A program made the position numbers and the translations under genes. The notes beneath the pieces were generated by a model. That model was given only the letters and a program-made list of their open reading frames with translations. It did not search any database and was not told the DNA's origin. Below, in pieces: positions 1 through 7,109 of a stretch of DNA of 64,000 bases (positions are counted from its first letter, which is position 1; the number at the start of each line of letters is the position of its first letter). The DNA is from Peptoniphilaceae bacterium (lineage in GTDB: Bacteria > Bacillota > Clostridia > Tissierellales > Peptoniphilaceae): assembly GCA_902363535.1 (NCBI GenBank), contig CABJAE010000001.1, positions 110,758-174,757 of the forward strand, given 5' to 3'.

Positions 1-85
1 GATAGTCGAGGGATGCGGAAATTTGAAATATAAAGGCGACCATAAACGCCATTAAAAAGCTGAATCGTCGTATCTTTTCGTTCAT
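1..85 (-). CDS. phoR: PhoR-like sensor histidine kinase, N-terminal fragment
   Basis: Only the first 28 codons lie in the window. They read from an ATG at 85 into a short basic stretch (NEKIRR) and then a hydrophobic membrane segment, as expected at the start of a membrane sensor kinase. The start codon overlaps the stop of the response regulator gene in an ATGA arrangement, so the two are probably translationally coupled. The kinase identity comes from position (directly after a PhoP/PhoB-type regulator in a pst-phoU operon), not from any kinase motif visible here. Confidence 0.6.
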   Translation of the reverse strand, partial: MNEKIRRFSFLMAFMVAFIFQISASLDY

Positions 86-759
86 TCCTTGTATCCTACT
101 TTGTAGCCGATGTTTCGCACGGTTTCAATGAGCGAGGCCTTGTCTTTCAGCTTGTGCCGCAAAGAGGCGATGTGCACGTCAACGGTGCGAGACTCTCCTT
201 CGAAATCGTAGCCCCAAACCTGGGCCATAATGGTCTCCCGATTCAGGACGATGTTTTTGTTTCGGAAAAGGTAATACAAAAGCTCGAATTCCTTATAGGT
301 TAGGGTAATGGGTTCGCCGTTTACAAGCACCGTACGCTTTTTGTTGTCGATGACGACGCCGTCGATGGCGATGGACCGGCCGCTCTCTTCCTTCGGGCGG
401 GCGCGGCGCAAAACGGCCTTCACCCGCGCCACCAACTCCAGCACGCTGAAAGGCTTGACGATGTAGTCGTCCGCCCCCTTGTCCAGACCCACGATTTTAT
501 CCAGCTCCGAAGATTTCGCCGTGAGCATAATGACGGGAATATCTTCCGTCGTAGGATTTTCGCGGATCCGACTCAAGATCGAGAGCCCGTCTTCCCCGGG
601 GAGCATAATGTCCAGAAGAACGAGTGACGGCACTTTTTCGCGCATGGCCTCAAAGAGTTCTTCGCCGGATGCGAAGCCCTGCACGTCGAAATCGCTGTTT
701 TTTAGGGCATAGACGATTAAATCCCGAATGTTGCCCTCGTCTTCTACACAATAAATCAT
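82..759 (-). CDS. phoP: PhoP/PhoB-type response regulator
   Basis: This is an OmpR/PhoB-family two-component regulator of 225 residues, the usual size. The receiver domain has the acidic pair near residues 6-8 (EDE), the phospho-acceptor Asp50 in LLDIMLPG and the conserved Lys in MLTAK near residue 100. The C-terminal winged helix carries the RTVDVHIASLRHKL recognition segment. It is one base downstream of phoU and overlaps the kinase gene by 4 bp. The pst-phoU context makes phosphate-starvation control the likely role. Two 11-bp-spaced TTTACAT repeats before pstS and pstC are its probable targets (inference). Confidence 0.9.
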   Translation of the reverse strand: MIYCVEDEGNIRDLIVYALKNSDFDVQGFASGEELFEAMREKVPSLVLLDIMLPGEDGLSILSRIRENPTTEDIPVIMLTAKSSELDKIVGLDKGADDYIVKPFSVLELVARVKAVLRRARPKEESGRSIAIDGVVIDNKKRTVLVNGEPITLTYKEFELLYYLFRNKNIVLNRETIMAQVWGYDFEGESRTVDVHIASLRHKLKDKASLIETVRNIGYKVGYKE

Positions 760-760
760 A

Positions 761-1432
761 TTACACCCCGAATGTTTCTACGCCTAAGTAATCCTTGTGG
801 TGACCGGTGAGGGAGAATACAACCCACTCGCCGATGTTTTGTGCGTGATCCCCGACCCGCTCCAGGTATTTGGCGATCTGCAAAAGATCCACCGACTCTT
901 CCGGATCATCCTGTCCGTTTTGAAGTTTGTGGATGAGCTTTTCCCGCACTTGAACGAAGAGATCGTCCACCACATCGTCGTGATTGATGCATTGGGTGGC
1001 CAAGTCTTCGTCTTTTGTAATGAAGGCGTCGACAGCCATTTTAATCATGGCCGTGGATTCTTCAAACATGCGCGTGATTAAATCCGTGGTGACGGACAGG
1101 GGTTTGTCGTCCATGGTGAGGGAAATTTCGCAAATGTCCTGTGCGTGATCGCCGATCCGCTCCAAGTCCGTAATGATCTTTAAGGCCGCGGAAATAAAGC
1201 GAAGGTCCCCGGCCACCGGTTGCTGCTTCAAAAGGAGCATAAGGCACATGTCCTCGATCTGCCGTTCCATGCGGTCCACGTCCCGATCGTTGTCGGATAC
1301 GGAAATAGCCAGATCCTTGTCACGGTTCTTTAAGGCCGTCATGGCATCGGAAACGGCTTGTTCCACCGTGGCCGCCATTTTTATAAGCAGGGTATTTAAT
1401 TCGTCCAGTTCTAAATCGTATTGTTTTCTCAT
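761..1432 (-). CDS. phoU: Phosphate signalling protein PhoU
   Basis: PhoU is a cytoplasmic helical-bundle protein that couples the Pst transporter to the PhoR/PhoP system and represses the regulon when phosphate is ample. The 223-residue product has the two repeated PhoU halves, each with the metal-binding type motif: ITDLERIGDHAQDI near residues 86-100 and AKYLERVGDHAQNI near residues 186-200. Length is normal for the family. It lies 12 bp after pstB and one base before the response regulator, so it belongs to the same transcript. Confidence 0.95.
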   Translation of the reverse strand: MRKQYDLELDELNTLLIKMAATVEQAVSDAMTALKNRDKDLAISVSDNDRDVDRMERQIEDMCLMLLLKQQPVAGDLRFISAALKIITDLERIGDHAQDICEISLTMDDKPLSVTTDLITRMFEESTAMIKMAVDAFITKDEDLATQCINHDDVVDDLFVQVREKLIHKLQNGQDDPEESVDLLQIAKYLERVGDHAQNIGEWVVFSLTGHHKDYLGVETFGV

Positions 1433-1444
1433 GTCATCCCCCTA

Positions 1445-2203
1445 TTAACCGAAACGACCGGTAATGTAATCTTCCGTCCGCTTATCCCGCGGATTGGAGA
1501 ACATTCGCTCCGTCGAATCCATCTCAATGACTTCTCCCGTAAGGAAAAACGCCGTCTTGTCCGACACCCGCGCCGCCTGTTGCATATTGTGAGTGACCAT
1601 GACAATAGTATAATCCTTTTTTAAATCCTGTACCAGTTCTTCGATCTTTAATGTGGAAATCGGGTCCAGCGCCGAGGTGGGCTCGTCCATTAAGAGCACT
1701 TCCGGTTCCACGGCCAAGGCCCTGGCGATGCAAATCCGTTGTTGTTGCCCGCCGGAGACTTCCGTGGCCCGTTGGTGGAGCTTGTCTTTGACTTCTTCCC
1801 AAATGGCGGCGCCCTTTAAGGAGCGCTCCACGATTTCGTTCAGATCGTTTTTGTTTTTTATGCCGTGGGTTCTTGGACCGTAGGCGATGTTGTCGTAGAT
1901 GCTCATGGGAAAGGGGTTCGGGTTTTGAAACACCATGCCGACCCGCTTTCTCAAAAGATTCACGTCGTAGCCGGGGTCGTAAATATCCTGACCGTCTAAG
2001 AGCATGTGGCCCTCAATGCGGCAATCTTCCACCAAGTCGTTCATGCGGTTCAGGCACTTTAACATGGTGGATTTCCCACAGCCCGAGGGGCCGATAAACG
2101 CCGTGATCTCATTGCTCTTTATATCCAAATTGATCTTCTTTAACGCTTGAAAATCGCCATACCACAAATCCACGTCGCTGACGAACAGTTTTGTCTCACT
2201 CAT
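1445..2203 (-). CDS. pstB: Phosphate ABC transporter ATPase PstB
   Basis: ATP-hydrolysing subunit of the high-affinity phosphate importer PstSCAB, acting at the inner face of the membrane. The 252 residues hold Walker A (GPSGCGKST, near residue 37), the Q-loop in [16 protein letters not shown], the signature VSGGQQQR, Walker [13 protein letters not shown] and the switch His in MVTHNMQQA. These are PstB-specific spellings. The gene begins directly after the pstA stop. Confidence 0.97.
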   Translation of the reverse strand: MSETKLFVSDVDLWYGDFQALKKINLDIKSNEITAFIGPSGCGKSTMLKCLNRMNDLVEDCRIEGHMLLDGQDIYDPGYDVNLLRKRVGMVFQNPNPFPMSIYDNIAYGPRTHGIKNKNDLNEIVERSLKGAAIWEEVKDKLHQRATEVSGGQQQRICIARALAVEPEVLLMDEPTSALDPISTLKIEELVQDLKKDYTIVMVTHNMQQAARVSDKTAFFLTGEVIEMDSTERMFSNPRDKRTEDYITGRFG

Positions 2204-3022
2204 TTAATTGCCTCCTGCTAATTTCGATCCGATTAAGGAACTTAATGCGTTAATTAAAAGGGTTAATACGATCAGAACAAAGCCCGTGGCAAAGGCCTGG
2301 TCCACAAACAACCCTTCCGTAGAAAGGACGTACATGTGAAGGGAGAGGGTGCGGCCCGAAGACAATAGGCTCGTAGGCATATCGGTGGTCGTCCCTAAGG
2401 TAAACATTAATGCCGCCGTTTCGCCGACGCAGCGGCCGATGGCCAAGATGACGCCGGATAAAATCCCCGGCACGGCCACGGGAAGGACGACGCGAATAAT
2501 GGTGCGAAGTTTTCCCGCGCCCAGGGCGAGGGAACCGCTGCGCAAGCTGTCGTTTACTGCCATTAAGGCCTCTTCCGTAGAGCGGATAATTAAGGGCAGA
2601 ATCATAATCGACAAGGTAAATACACCGGAAAGAATGGAATAGCCAAGCTTCAGGGCAATGGAGAAAAACAACATGCCGAAAAGGCCGTAGAGAATCGAGG
2701 GAATCCCGGAGAGGGTTTCCGTGGTGAGGCGAATCACTTCAACGATGCGGCTGCCTTTTTTCGCGTATTCCACCAAGTAAAAGCCGGTGAAGACGCCTAG
2801 GGGCGTTGCGATTAAAAGAGAGAGCACCACGACGATCAGGGTGGTGATAATGGCGGGGAACATAGACACGTTCTCGGTGGTGTAGGTCTTTTCAAACATG
2901 GCCGGATTTAAATGAGGTACCCCTTTGAGTACGATGTAGCCGACGAGAACGATTAAGACGGCAAAGGTAATAAAGGCCGACGCGAGGATAAGCCCGCGAA
3001 CGATGGACGAGCGCGTTTTCAT
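2204..3022 (-). CDS. pstA: Phosphate ABC transporter permease PstA
   Basis: One of the two membrane subunits of the phosphate importer. The 272-residue protein has about six hydrophobic segments and the EAA-type cytoplasmic loop that docks on PstB (NDSLRSGSLALGAGKLRTI, residues about 155-175), followed by a conserved GRCVGETAAL stretch. It overlaps pstC by one base and abuts pstB, so subunit expression is probably coupled. Confidence 0.95.
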   Translation of the reverse strand: MKTRSSIVRGLILASAFITFAVLIVLVGYIVLKGVPHLNPAMFEKTYTTENVSMFPAIITTLIVVVLSLLIATPLGVFTGFYLVEYAKKGSRIVEVIRLTTETLSGIPSILYGLFGMLFFSIALKLGYSILSGVFTLSIMILPLIIRSTEEALMAVNDSLRSGSLALGAGKLRTIIRVVLPVAVPGILSGVILAIGRCVGETAALMFTLGTTTDMPTSLLSSGRTLSLHMYVLSTEGLFVDQAFATGFVLIVLTLLINALSSLIGSKLAGGN

Positions 3023-3897
3023 TAGTCCATCCTCCTTTTTACAACATTAAAGATAAGATTGATCAGCAAGATAAAGATGAAGAGAACCACGCCGGTGGCG
3101 ATCAAGGCTTCCCGATGGGCGCCGGTGGCGTAGGCCATTTCCAGGACGATGTTGGCCGTCATGGTACGGGTGCCCATTTTTATGCTCTCAGGCACAATGG
3201 GTTGGTTTCCGGCGATCATGATGACCGCCATGGTTTCGCCGATGGAGCGACCGATGCCTAAAATAATCGCCGCCAAAATCCCCGACTTCGCCGCCGGTAC
3301 CACCACGCGCATTAAGCTGCGTTCGTGGGTGGCGCCCAGGGCGATGGAGCCTTGGTAGTAGGACGTGGGCACGGAGCGCAGAGACGATTCGGAGAGGCCG
3401 ATAATCGTGGGAAGAATCATGATCCCCAAGAGCACCGATGCCGTAAAGACCGTCATCCCCGTGCCGCCCCACCAGCCCCGCACGATGGGTACGAAGACCA
3501 TCAAGCCGAAGAAGCCGTAAATAATCGAAGGGATCCCGGCCATGAGGTTCACTGCGGGCTTTAAGATTTTGTAAAGCCGACTCGGGCAGTAAAAAGCCAT
3601 GAACACGGCGGTGAGCACCCCGATGGGCACGCCGACGATAATGGACCCGATGGTGACGTAGACGGAGCCCACGATCATGGGCAGAATACCGAAGGACGGC
3701 GGCGCGGCCGTAGGCTTCCAATCCGTTCCCATTAAGAATTTGGCGATCCCCGTCTCTAAAATAAAGGGCACGCCGTTTTTAAAAATGAAGTAGCAAATAA
3801 CGATAATGGATAAAACCGAAATAAGGGAGCACAGTAAAAAGATAAACTCCCACGTTTTTTCAAAACCTTTTGAATGCATGGTTCTCCTCCTTTTCAT
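3022..3897 (-). CDS. pstC: Phosphate ABC transporter permease PstC
   Basis: Second membrane subunit of the phosphate importer, 291 residues with six predicted membrane spans. It has the permease coupling loop (PTSYYQGSIALGATHERSL) and the GRSIGETMAVIM motif typical of PstC. An AAAAGGAGG-like ribosome site lies a few bases before the start region. It has its own upstream PhoP-like box (3938-3955) located after the terminator that follows pstS, so it may be read from its own promoter as well as by readthrough. Confidence 0.95.
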   Translation of the reverse strand: MKRRRTMHSKGFEKTWEFIFLLCSLISVLSIIVICYFIFKNGVPFILETGIAKFLMGTDWKPTAAPPSFGILPMIVGSVYVTIGSIIVGVPIGVLTAVFMAFYCPSRLYKILKPAVNLMAGIPSIIYGFFGLMVFVPIVRGWWGGTGMTVFTASVLLGIMILPTIIGLSESSLRSVPTSYYQGSIALGATHERSLMRVVVPAAKSGILAAIILGIGRSIGETMAVIMIAGNQPIVPESIKMGTRTMTANIVLEMAYATGAHREALIATGVVLFIFILLINLIFNVVKRRMD

Positions 3898-3915
3898 GGC
3901 TACTTTACCAAGCTA

Positions 3916-3955
3916 TTCTTAGGAAAAGATATGGCTTATGTAAAGTCTATGTAAA
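3916..3955 (-). promoter_or_regulatory. PhoP-type box and promoter for pstCAB-phoU-phoPR
   Basis: On the minus strand two TTTACAT repeats start exactly 11 bp apart (3955-3949 and 3944-3938). The second doubles as a -35 element (TTTACA), followed after 17 bp by TAAGAA at 3921-3916. The 11-bp repeat period matches known PhoP-binding tandem repeats of Gram-positive bacteria. The same layout is found before pstS. Confidence 0.65.
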
Positions 3956-3985
3956 CAAAAAAACAGGTGTCCGAAGACACCTGTT
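3955..3985 (-). terminator. Rho-independent terminator after pstS
   Basis: A perfect 10-bp stem (AACAGGTGTC / GACACCTGTT) with a four-base loop is followed on the minus strand by a run of seven T. It sits 10 bp after the pstS stop and before pstC. This arrangement usually lets the abundant binding protein be made in excess over the membrane subunits. Confidence 0.85.
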
Positions 3986-3994
3986 GTGATTTGT

Positions 3995-4948
3995 TTATTT
4001 TGCAAGATCGCCCCATGCGGTCATGTCGCCTTTGAAGATGTTCTTGATTTGTTCCATGGTAATGTCTTCAGCCGGATTGTCTTTGTTGACGATAACGGCG
4101 ATGCCGTCTTGTGCCAAGACCGTACCTTGTACTTTATCTTTTTCTTCATCTTTGAGATCGCGGGAGCTCATGCCGATTTGTGCCGTACCTTCGGCTGCTG
4201 CGGTAATCCCTGCGGAAGAACCGTTGGATTGAATTTGAATGTTGGCGCCGCTGTTCACTTTCTTGTAGGCTTCAACTAATTTTTCCATTAAGGGGGTAAC
4301 GGATGTGGAGCCTGCTACAGTGATTTCGCCGCTGACATTGCCGGGGGTGTAATCTTCCGCTTGTTCGTTCTTTACATAGCCTTCTTCTTCAGCGATGGCT
4401 TGACCGTCTTTCGAAAGAACGAATTTCATGAAGTCGGCTTCCAGGGAACCTTCCTTCGGTTCACCTTTGGTAACCAAGAGGAACGGACGTGCCAGTTTGT
4501 ATTCGCCGCTTAAAATGTTGGCGGGGGTTGCTTCTACGCCTTCCAAGGTGAGGGCTTTAACCGTTTCGTTTAAAGAGCCCAGGGAAATGTAGCCGATGGC
4601 CGAGGGGTTGCCTGCAACGGTGGTCATAACGCCGTTGGTGGAGTTTTGTACCGAGGCCGATGCCGTGGTGTTGTCAACTTCTTGATCGCCGTTCTTTTCT
4701 AAAAGACCGGTGATTTCAGTAAAGGCGCCGCGGGTACCGGAGCCGTCTTCACGGGTGATGACGGCGATTTGACCCAGCTTATCCAGATCGCCTGCTTCCG
4801 CGCCCTTGGATGCGTTGGCAGTGTTTTGGGTGTTGTTTGCTGCTTGATCGTTGCCGCCCTTGGCGTTGTTTCCGGAGCCACCGCAAGCCACAAGACTCAG
4901 TGCCAAAAGAGATGCTCCAATGGCTAATTTTACGTTTTTAAATTTCAT
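3995..4948 (-). CDS. pstS: Phosphate-binding lipoprotein PstS
   Basis: Extracellular, membrane-anchored phosphate receptor of the PstSCAB importer. I place the start at 4948 because a clear GGAGG lies 7-8 bases before that ATG and the protein then begins with a proper lipoprotein signal (MKFKNVK, hydrophobic core, lipobox LVAC). A longer reading to 4981 would put the ribosome site inside the gene. The mature protein begins with a low-complexity Gly/Asn/Ala linker. Phosphate-contact type motifs include DGSGTRGAF and AGSTSVTPLMEKL. Length, about 317 residues, is typical. Confidence 0.93.
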   Translation of the reverse strand: MKFKNVKLAIGASLLALSLVACGGSGNNAKGGNDQAANNTQNTANASKGAEAGDLDKLGQIAVITREDGSGTRGAFTEITGLLEKNGDQEVDNTTASASVQNSTNGVMTTVAGNPSAIGYISLGSLNETVKALTLEGVEATPANILSGEYKLARPFLLVTKGEPKEGSLEADFMKFVLSKDGQAIAEEEGYVKNEQAEDYTPGNVSGEITVAGSTSVTPLMEKLVEAYKKVNSGANIQIQSNGSSAGITAAAEGTAQIGMSSRDLKDEEKDKVQGTVLAQDGIAVIVNKDNPAEDITMEQIKNIFKGDMTAWGDLAK

Positions 4949-5003
4949 CGTTTGATTCCTCCTATAAAAAATCTTCATCAACTAAATGCATTGTATCGGC
5001 TCC

Positions 5004-5043
5004 CTATTAAACCGATATGATTTCAATGTAAAGACGATGTAAA
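5004..5043 (-). promoter_or_regulatory. PhoP-type box and promoter of pstS
   Basis: Two TTTACAT repeats with an 11-bp period lie at 5043-5037 and 5032-5026 (minus strand). The proximal repeat supplies a -35 TTTACA, and TAATAG follows after 17 bp at 5009-5004. The geometry is identical to that before pstC. It sits between the peroxidase gene and pstS. Confidence 0.65.
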
Positions 5044-5061
5044 TCTTTTCAGAGGCGGAAT

Positions 5062-5520
5062 TTATAAGAGTTCGTCGATGTCGTGAATAATGTCTCTCGG
5101 CTCCATGTCCGAAGGGAAACGTCCGCGCAAATGGCCGTCGCGGTCGATGAGGAATTTTTCGAAATTCCAATGGACGGGATTGTCCCCTTCCGTTAAAGCG
5201 GCAAAGAGCGGATGGGCATTGTCCCCCACTACGTCGACTTTAGAAAACATGGGAAAGGTAATGCCGAAGCGGGATTTTACAAATTCCTCGATTGCCGACT
5301 CGTCTTTCGGCTCCTGAGACCCGAATTGATTGCAGGGAAAACCGAAAACGACAAAGCCGTCGTCTTTGTAGCGCTCGTAAATGCGCTGGAGCCCTTCGTA
5401 CTGATGGGTGCATCCGCAGAGGCTCGCCGTATTCACCACGAGAACCACCTTGCCCTCGTAATCGCTGAAATCGACGGTCATACCGTGAATGTCTTTGGCG
5501 GAAATTTCGTAAAAATTCAT
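5062..5520 (-). CDS. Glutathione peroxidase family thiol peroxidase
   Basis: A GPx-fold peroxidase that reduces hydroperoxides. In bacteria of this type the electron donor is generally thioredoxin rather than glutathione. The 152-residue protein has the active-site segment NTASLCGCT with Cys35 in place of selenocysteine, the second block FPCNQFGSQEP and the WNFEKFLID block carrying the catalytic Trp/Asn. Length is normal. The extra Cys37 beside the active-site Cys is unusual. It has its own promoter with a palindrome across the -10, so oxidative control is plausible. Confidence 0.92.
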   Translation of the reverse strand: MNFYEISAKDIHGMTVDFSDYEGKVVLVVNTASLCGCTHQYEGLQRIYERYKDDGFVVFGFPCNQFGSQEPKDESAIEEFVKSRFGITFPMFSKVDVVGDNAHPLFAALTEGDNPVHWNFEKFLIDRDGHLRGRFPSDMEPRDIIHDIDELL

Positions 5521-5536
5521 CTAATCCCTCCCTTCT

Positions 5537-5569
5537 ATTTAGTATACGCTAAATCAACACCTTTCTCAA
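5537..5569 (-). promoter_or_regulatory. Promoter and palindromic site of the peroxidase gene
   Basis: On the minus strand TTGAGA (5569-5564), 17 bp, TATACT (5546-5541) form a good sigma-A promoter. An inverted repeat ATTTAG-6-CTAAAT (5537-5554) is centred on the -10, a position that suits a repressor. It does not match the PerR consensus as I recall it. Confidence 0.55.
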
Positions 5570-5629
5570 TTAAAATGCAAACATTTTCCGCCATTCCCCA
5601 TACAATTAGCATCTTTTGATGCTTTGAGA

Positions 5630-5673
5630 CAAAAAAGGAACCCGGCTTTCGCCAGATCCCCAATAATCAACAT
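5630..5673 (+). mobile_element. Probable solo right end of an ISL3-type element
   Basis: The string here runs A-tract, GGAACCCGGC, loop TTTC, GCCAGATCCCC, then AATaaTcAACAT. This follows the layout of the intact ISL3 right end at 28346-28385: A-tract, hairpin with a TTTC loop, then CCCCAATGGTTGACAT. The outer tip is no longer recognisable and no transposase is attached. I read it as an eroded insertion-sequence end. Confidence 0.4.
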
Positions 5674-5698
5674 CACAGTCAAATGTAGCGACTCTATA

Positions 5699-6097
5699 TC
5701 ACCGGATTAAACCAAGACTAAGGACCATCAGATAGGCTCGAATCGCAGATACGATGCCTTGATACAAACTTCCCTCGCCGAGGCCTAGGCCTGTAAAGAT
5801 TAACAAGAGGAACACATGGGGTGCCGATAAAAGAATTAGTATGACCCCTATGAGGAGATTTTTAGGCGTAAAGAGCAAACCCATAATCATGGCGATAAAC
5901 GATATTAAGAAAAAAATGGACCAGAGAAGATCGCCTTGATCCATCACGACACCTCGTGCTAATAGAGAGGTTTTGGACAGGTCGCTTTCGGGGTAAAACC
6001 ATGCCAGGACAAACAGCCCCGCTGCCAATAGGCTAATGGCGTAAAAACAGCGTCTTTCTAAGGCGAATTTTTGGCCAAGTCTATTTTTACTCTTCAT
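5699..6097 (-). CDS. Hypothetical membrane protein
   Basis: The 132-residue product is not recognised. It has a basic N-terminus (KSKNRLGQK), then four hydrophobic stretches at roughly residues 18-37, 57-77, 82-102 and 105-130, with a charged loop (YPESDLSKTS) between the first two. There is no enzyme motif. It stands alone between the peroxidase and the accessory island and its base composition matches the backbone. It could be a small polytopic membrane protein of the host chromosome. Confidence is in the gene, not a function. Confidence 0.55.
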   Translation of the reverse strand: MKSKNRLGQKFALERRCFYAISLLAAGLFVLAWFYPESDLSKTSLLARGVVMDQGDLLWSIFFLISFIAMIMGLLFTPKNLLIGVILILLSAPHVFLLLIFTGLGLGEGSLYQGIVSAIRAYLMVLSLGLIR

Positions 6098-6144
6098 ACG
6101 CCGCCTCCAATCATTTCGATTCCCTTATTTAAAAATGGAACCTT

Positions 6145-6350
6145 GCCGTCTGAGCTGTTTTATTAACCGACATGATGGGAATGGTTCGATTCATGTCATC
6201 GATCCATGGTTGACTGCCTTCACAATTGTTTTCTATGAGCCGTGGCAACCTCTATGGATTTAGAATCCTCCATTCTCCCTGTTCTCTTATATCGATTCCC
6301 CTTGCGTGTAGGCACCGGCCTTTCTCCCCACCTGATAATATTATAATAAT
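6145..6350. repeat. Left copy of a ~205-bp direct repeat bounding the island
   Basis: About 205 bp from GCCGTCTGAGCTG to TATAATAAT recurs in the same orientation at 26601-26806 with only scattered substitutions. Shared blocks include CCGACATGATGGGAATG, GATCCATGGTTGAC and GGATTTAGAATCCTCCATTC. It contains no convincing gene on either strand. The two copies enclose about 20 kb of AT-rich transporter genes, and recombination between them could remove the block. Confidence 0.8.
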
Positions 6351-6352
6351 TT

Positions 6353-6371
6353 GGCTCTATAATATCCATTG
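6353..6371 (+). mobile_element. Fragment of an ISL3-type left inverted repeat
   Basis: GGCTCTATAATATCCATTG is identical to the outer 19 bases of the intact ISL3 left end at 27012. It then breaks off into IS30 sequence. This looks like a residual tip left after deletion or rearrangement at the island edge. Confidence 0.6.
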
Positions 6372-6905
6372 ACTTTCCTCGATACTTCGACCCAGAATCC
6401 GCTTGTTTGCACGATTCCGTTCCTTTTTGGGGGATCGAGGGAGTTTCTCGGGAAGATGGATGTTCCTGATGCCGAGCAGCCCGAGATCCGTGTAGCCGTA
6501 AAGCGTCTTTGTGTAAACGATCTGATCTCTGGTAAACAGACCTTCCTTCAGAGCGTAGCCGACACAGGCATCCAGCGACCACCCGTCTTCGAAGAACTTT
6601 CTCTCAACAAACGAGAAGAAATCGGCTTTCTCGAGAAACTTGTAGTGCCTGCAGCACACCTGGCGGTTTTTCTTATAAGTGGCTTGTCCGGCGGCGGCTT
6701 TATAGGGGAGGATGTTTCCTTTGTACAGTACCACTGTTCCCCCCTTGATCTCATTGCGGACAGTGTTCGGCGCGCAACTAATCTCTCCGGCGATCCTGTT
6801 GACGCTCCAGCCGTCCTTGAGACGGGTCTGTATCAACGCCCTGTGCTCAAATGAAAGATGTTGTCCCTTCCTGTGCTCAGTTGTGGTAGAATGCAGGCGG
6901 TCCAT
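6372..6905 (-). pseudogene. IS30-family transposase, C-terminally truncated
   Basis: The start is the ATG at 6905, preceded by AAGGAG. The N-terminal half of an IS30-type transposase is present: a helix-turn-helix (LSFEHRALIQTRLKDGWSVNRIAGEI) and the following DNA-binding region. The reading frame stops near 6357 within the ISL3-derived tip, so the DDE catalytic core that should make up the second half is missing. About 180 residues remain of an expected 320-350. It cannot be active on its own. Confidence 0.8.
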
Positions 6906-7109
6906 AGGGCTTGACTCCTTGTGAATGTGGTTTGTGCTATTACATTTTACCAAAGAGCTGCCTCATGGGCTCTTTCTTGCTACATGCTCAACTTGATTTT
7001 ACAATCGGCCTATTTATTTTTTCAAATAGATACATAAACTTTTCCATGTTCTTCCGCCATCTATGCTTTCAATTACATAAATTTTCCTCTCTTTTCCATT
7101 TCAAAATAT

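Noticed and set aside
5608..5623. Perfect AGCATC-TTTT-GATGCT hairpin downstream of the small membrane protein gene
   Set aside because: No T run follows on the minus strand, so it is not called a terminator; it may simply belong to IS debris.
6220..6582. Minus-strand frame across the left repeat and the IS30/ISL3 junction
   Set aside because: It crosses a rearrangement joint, has no family features and is not preserved in the right repeat copy.
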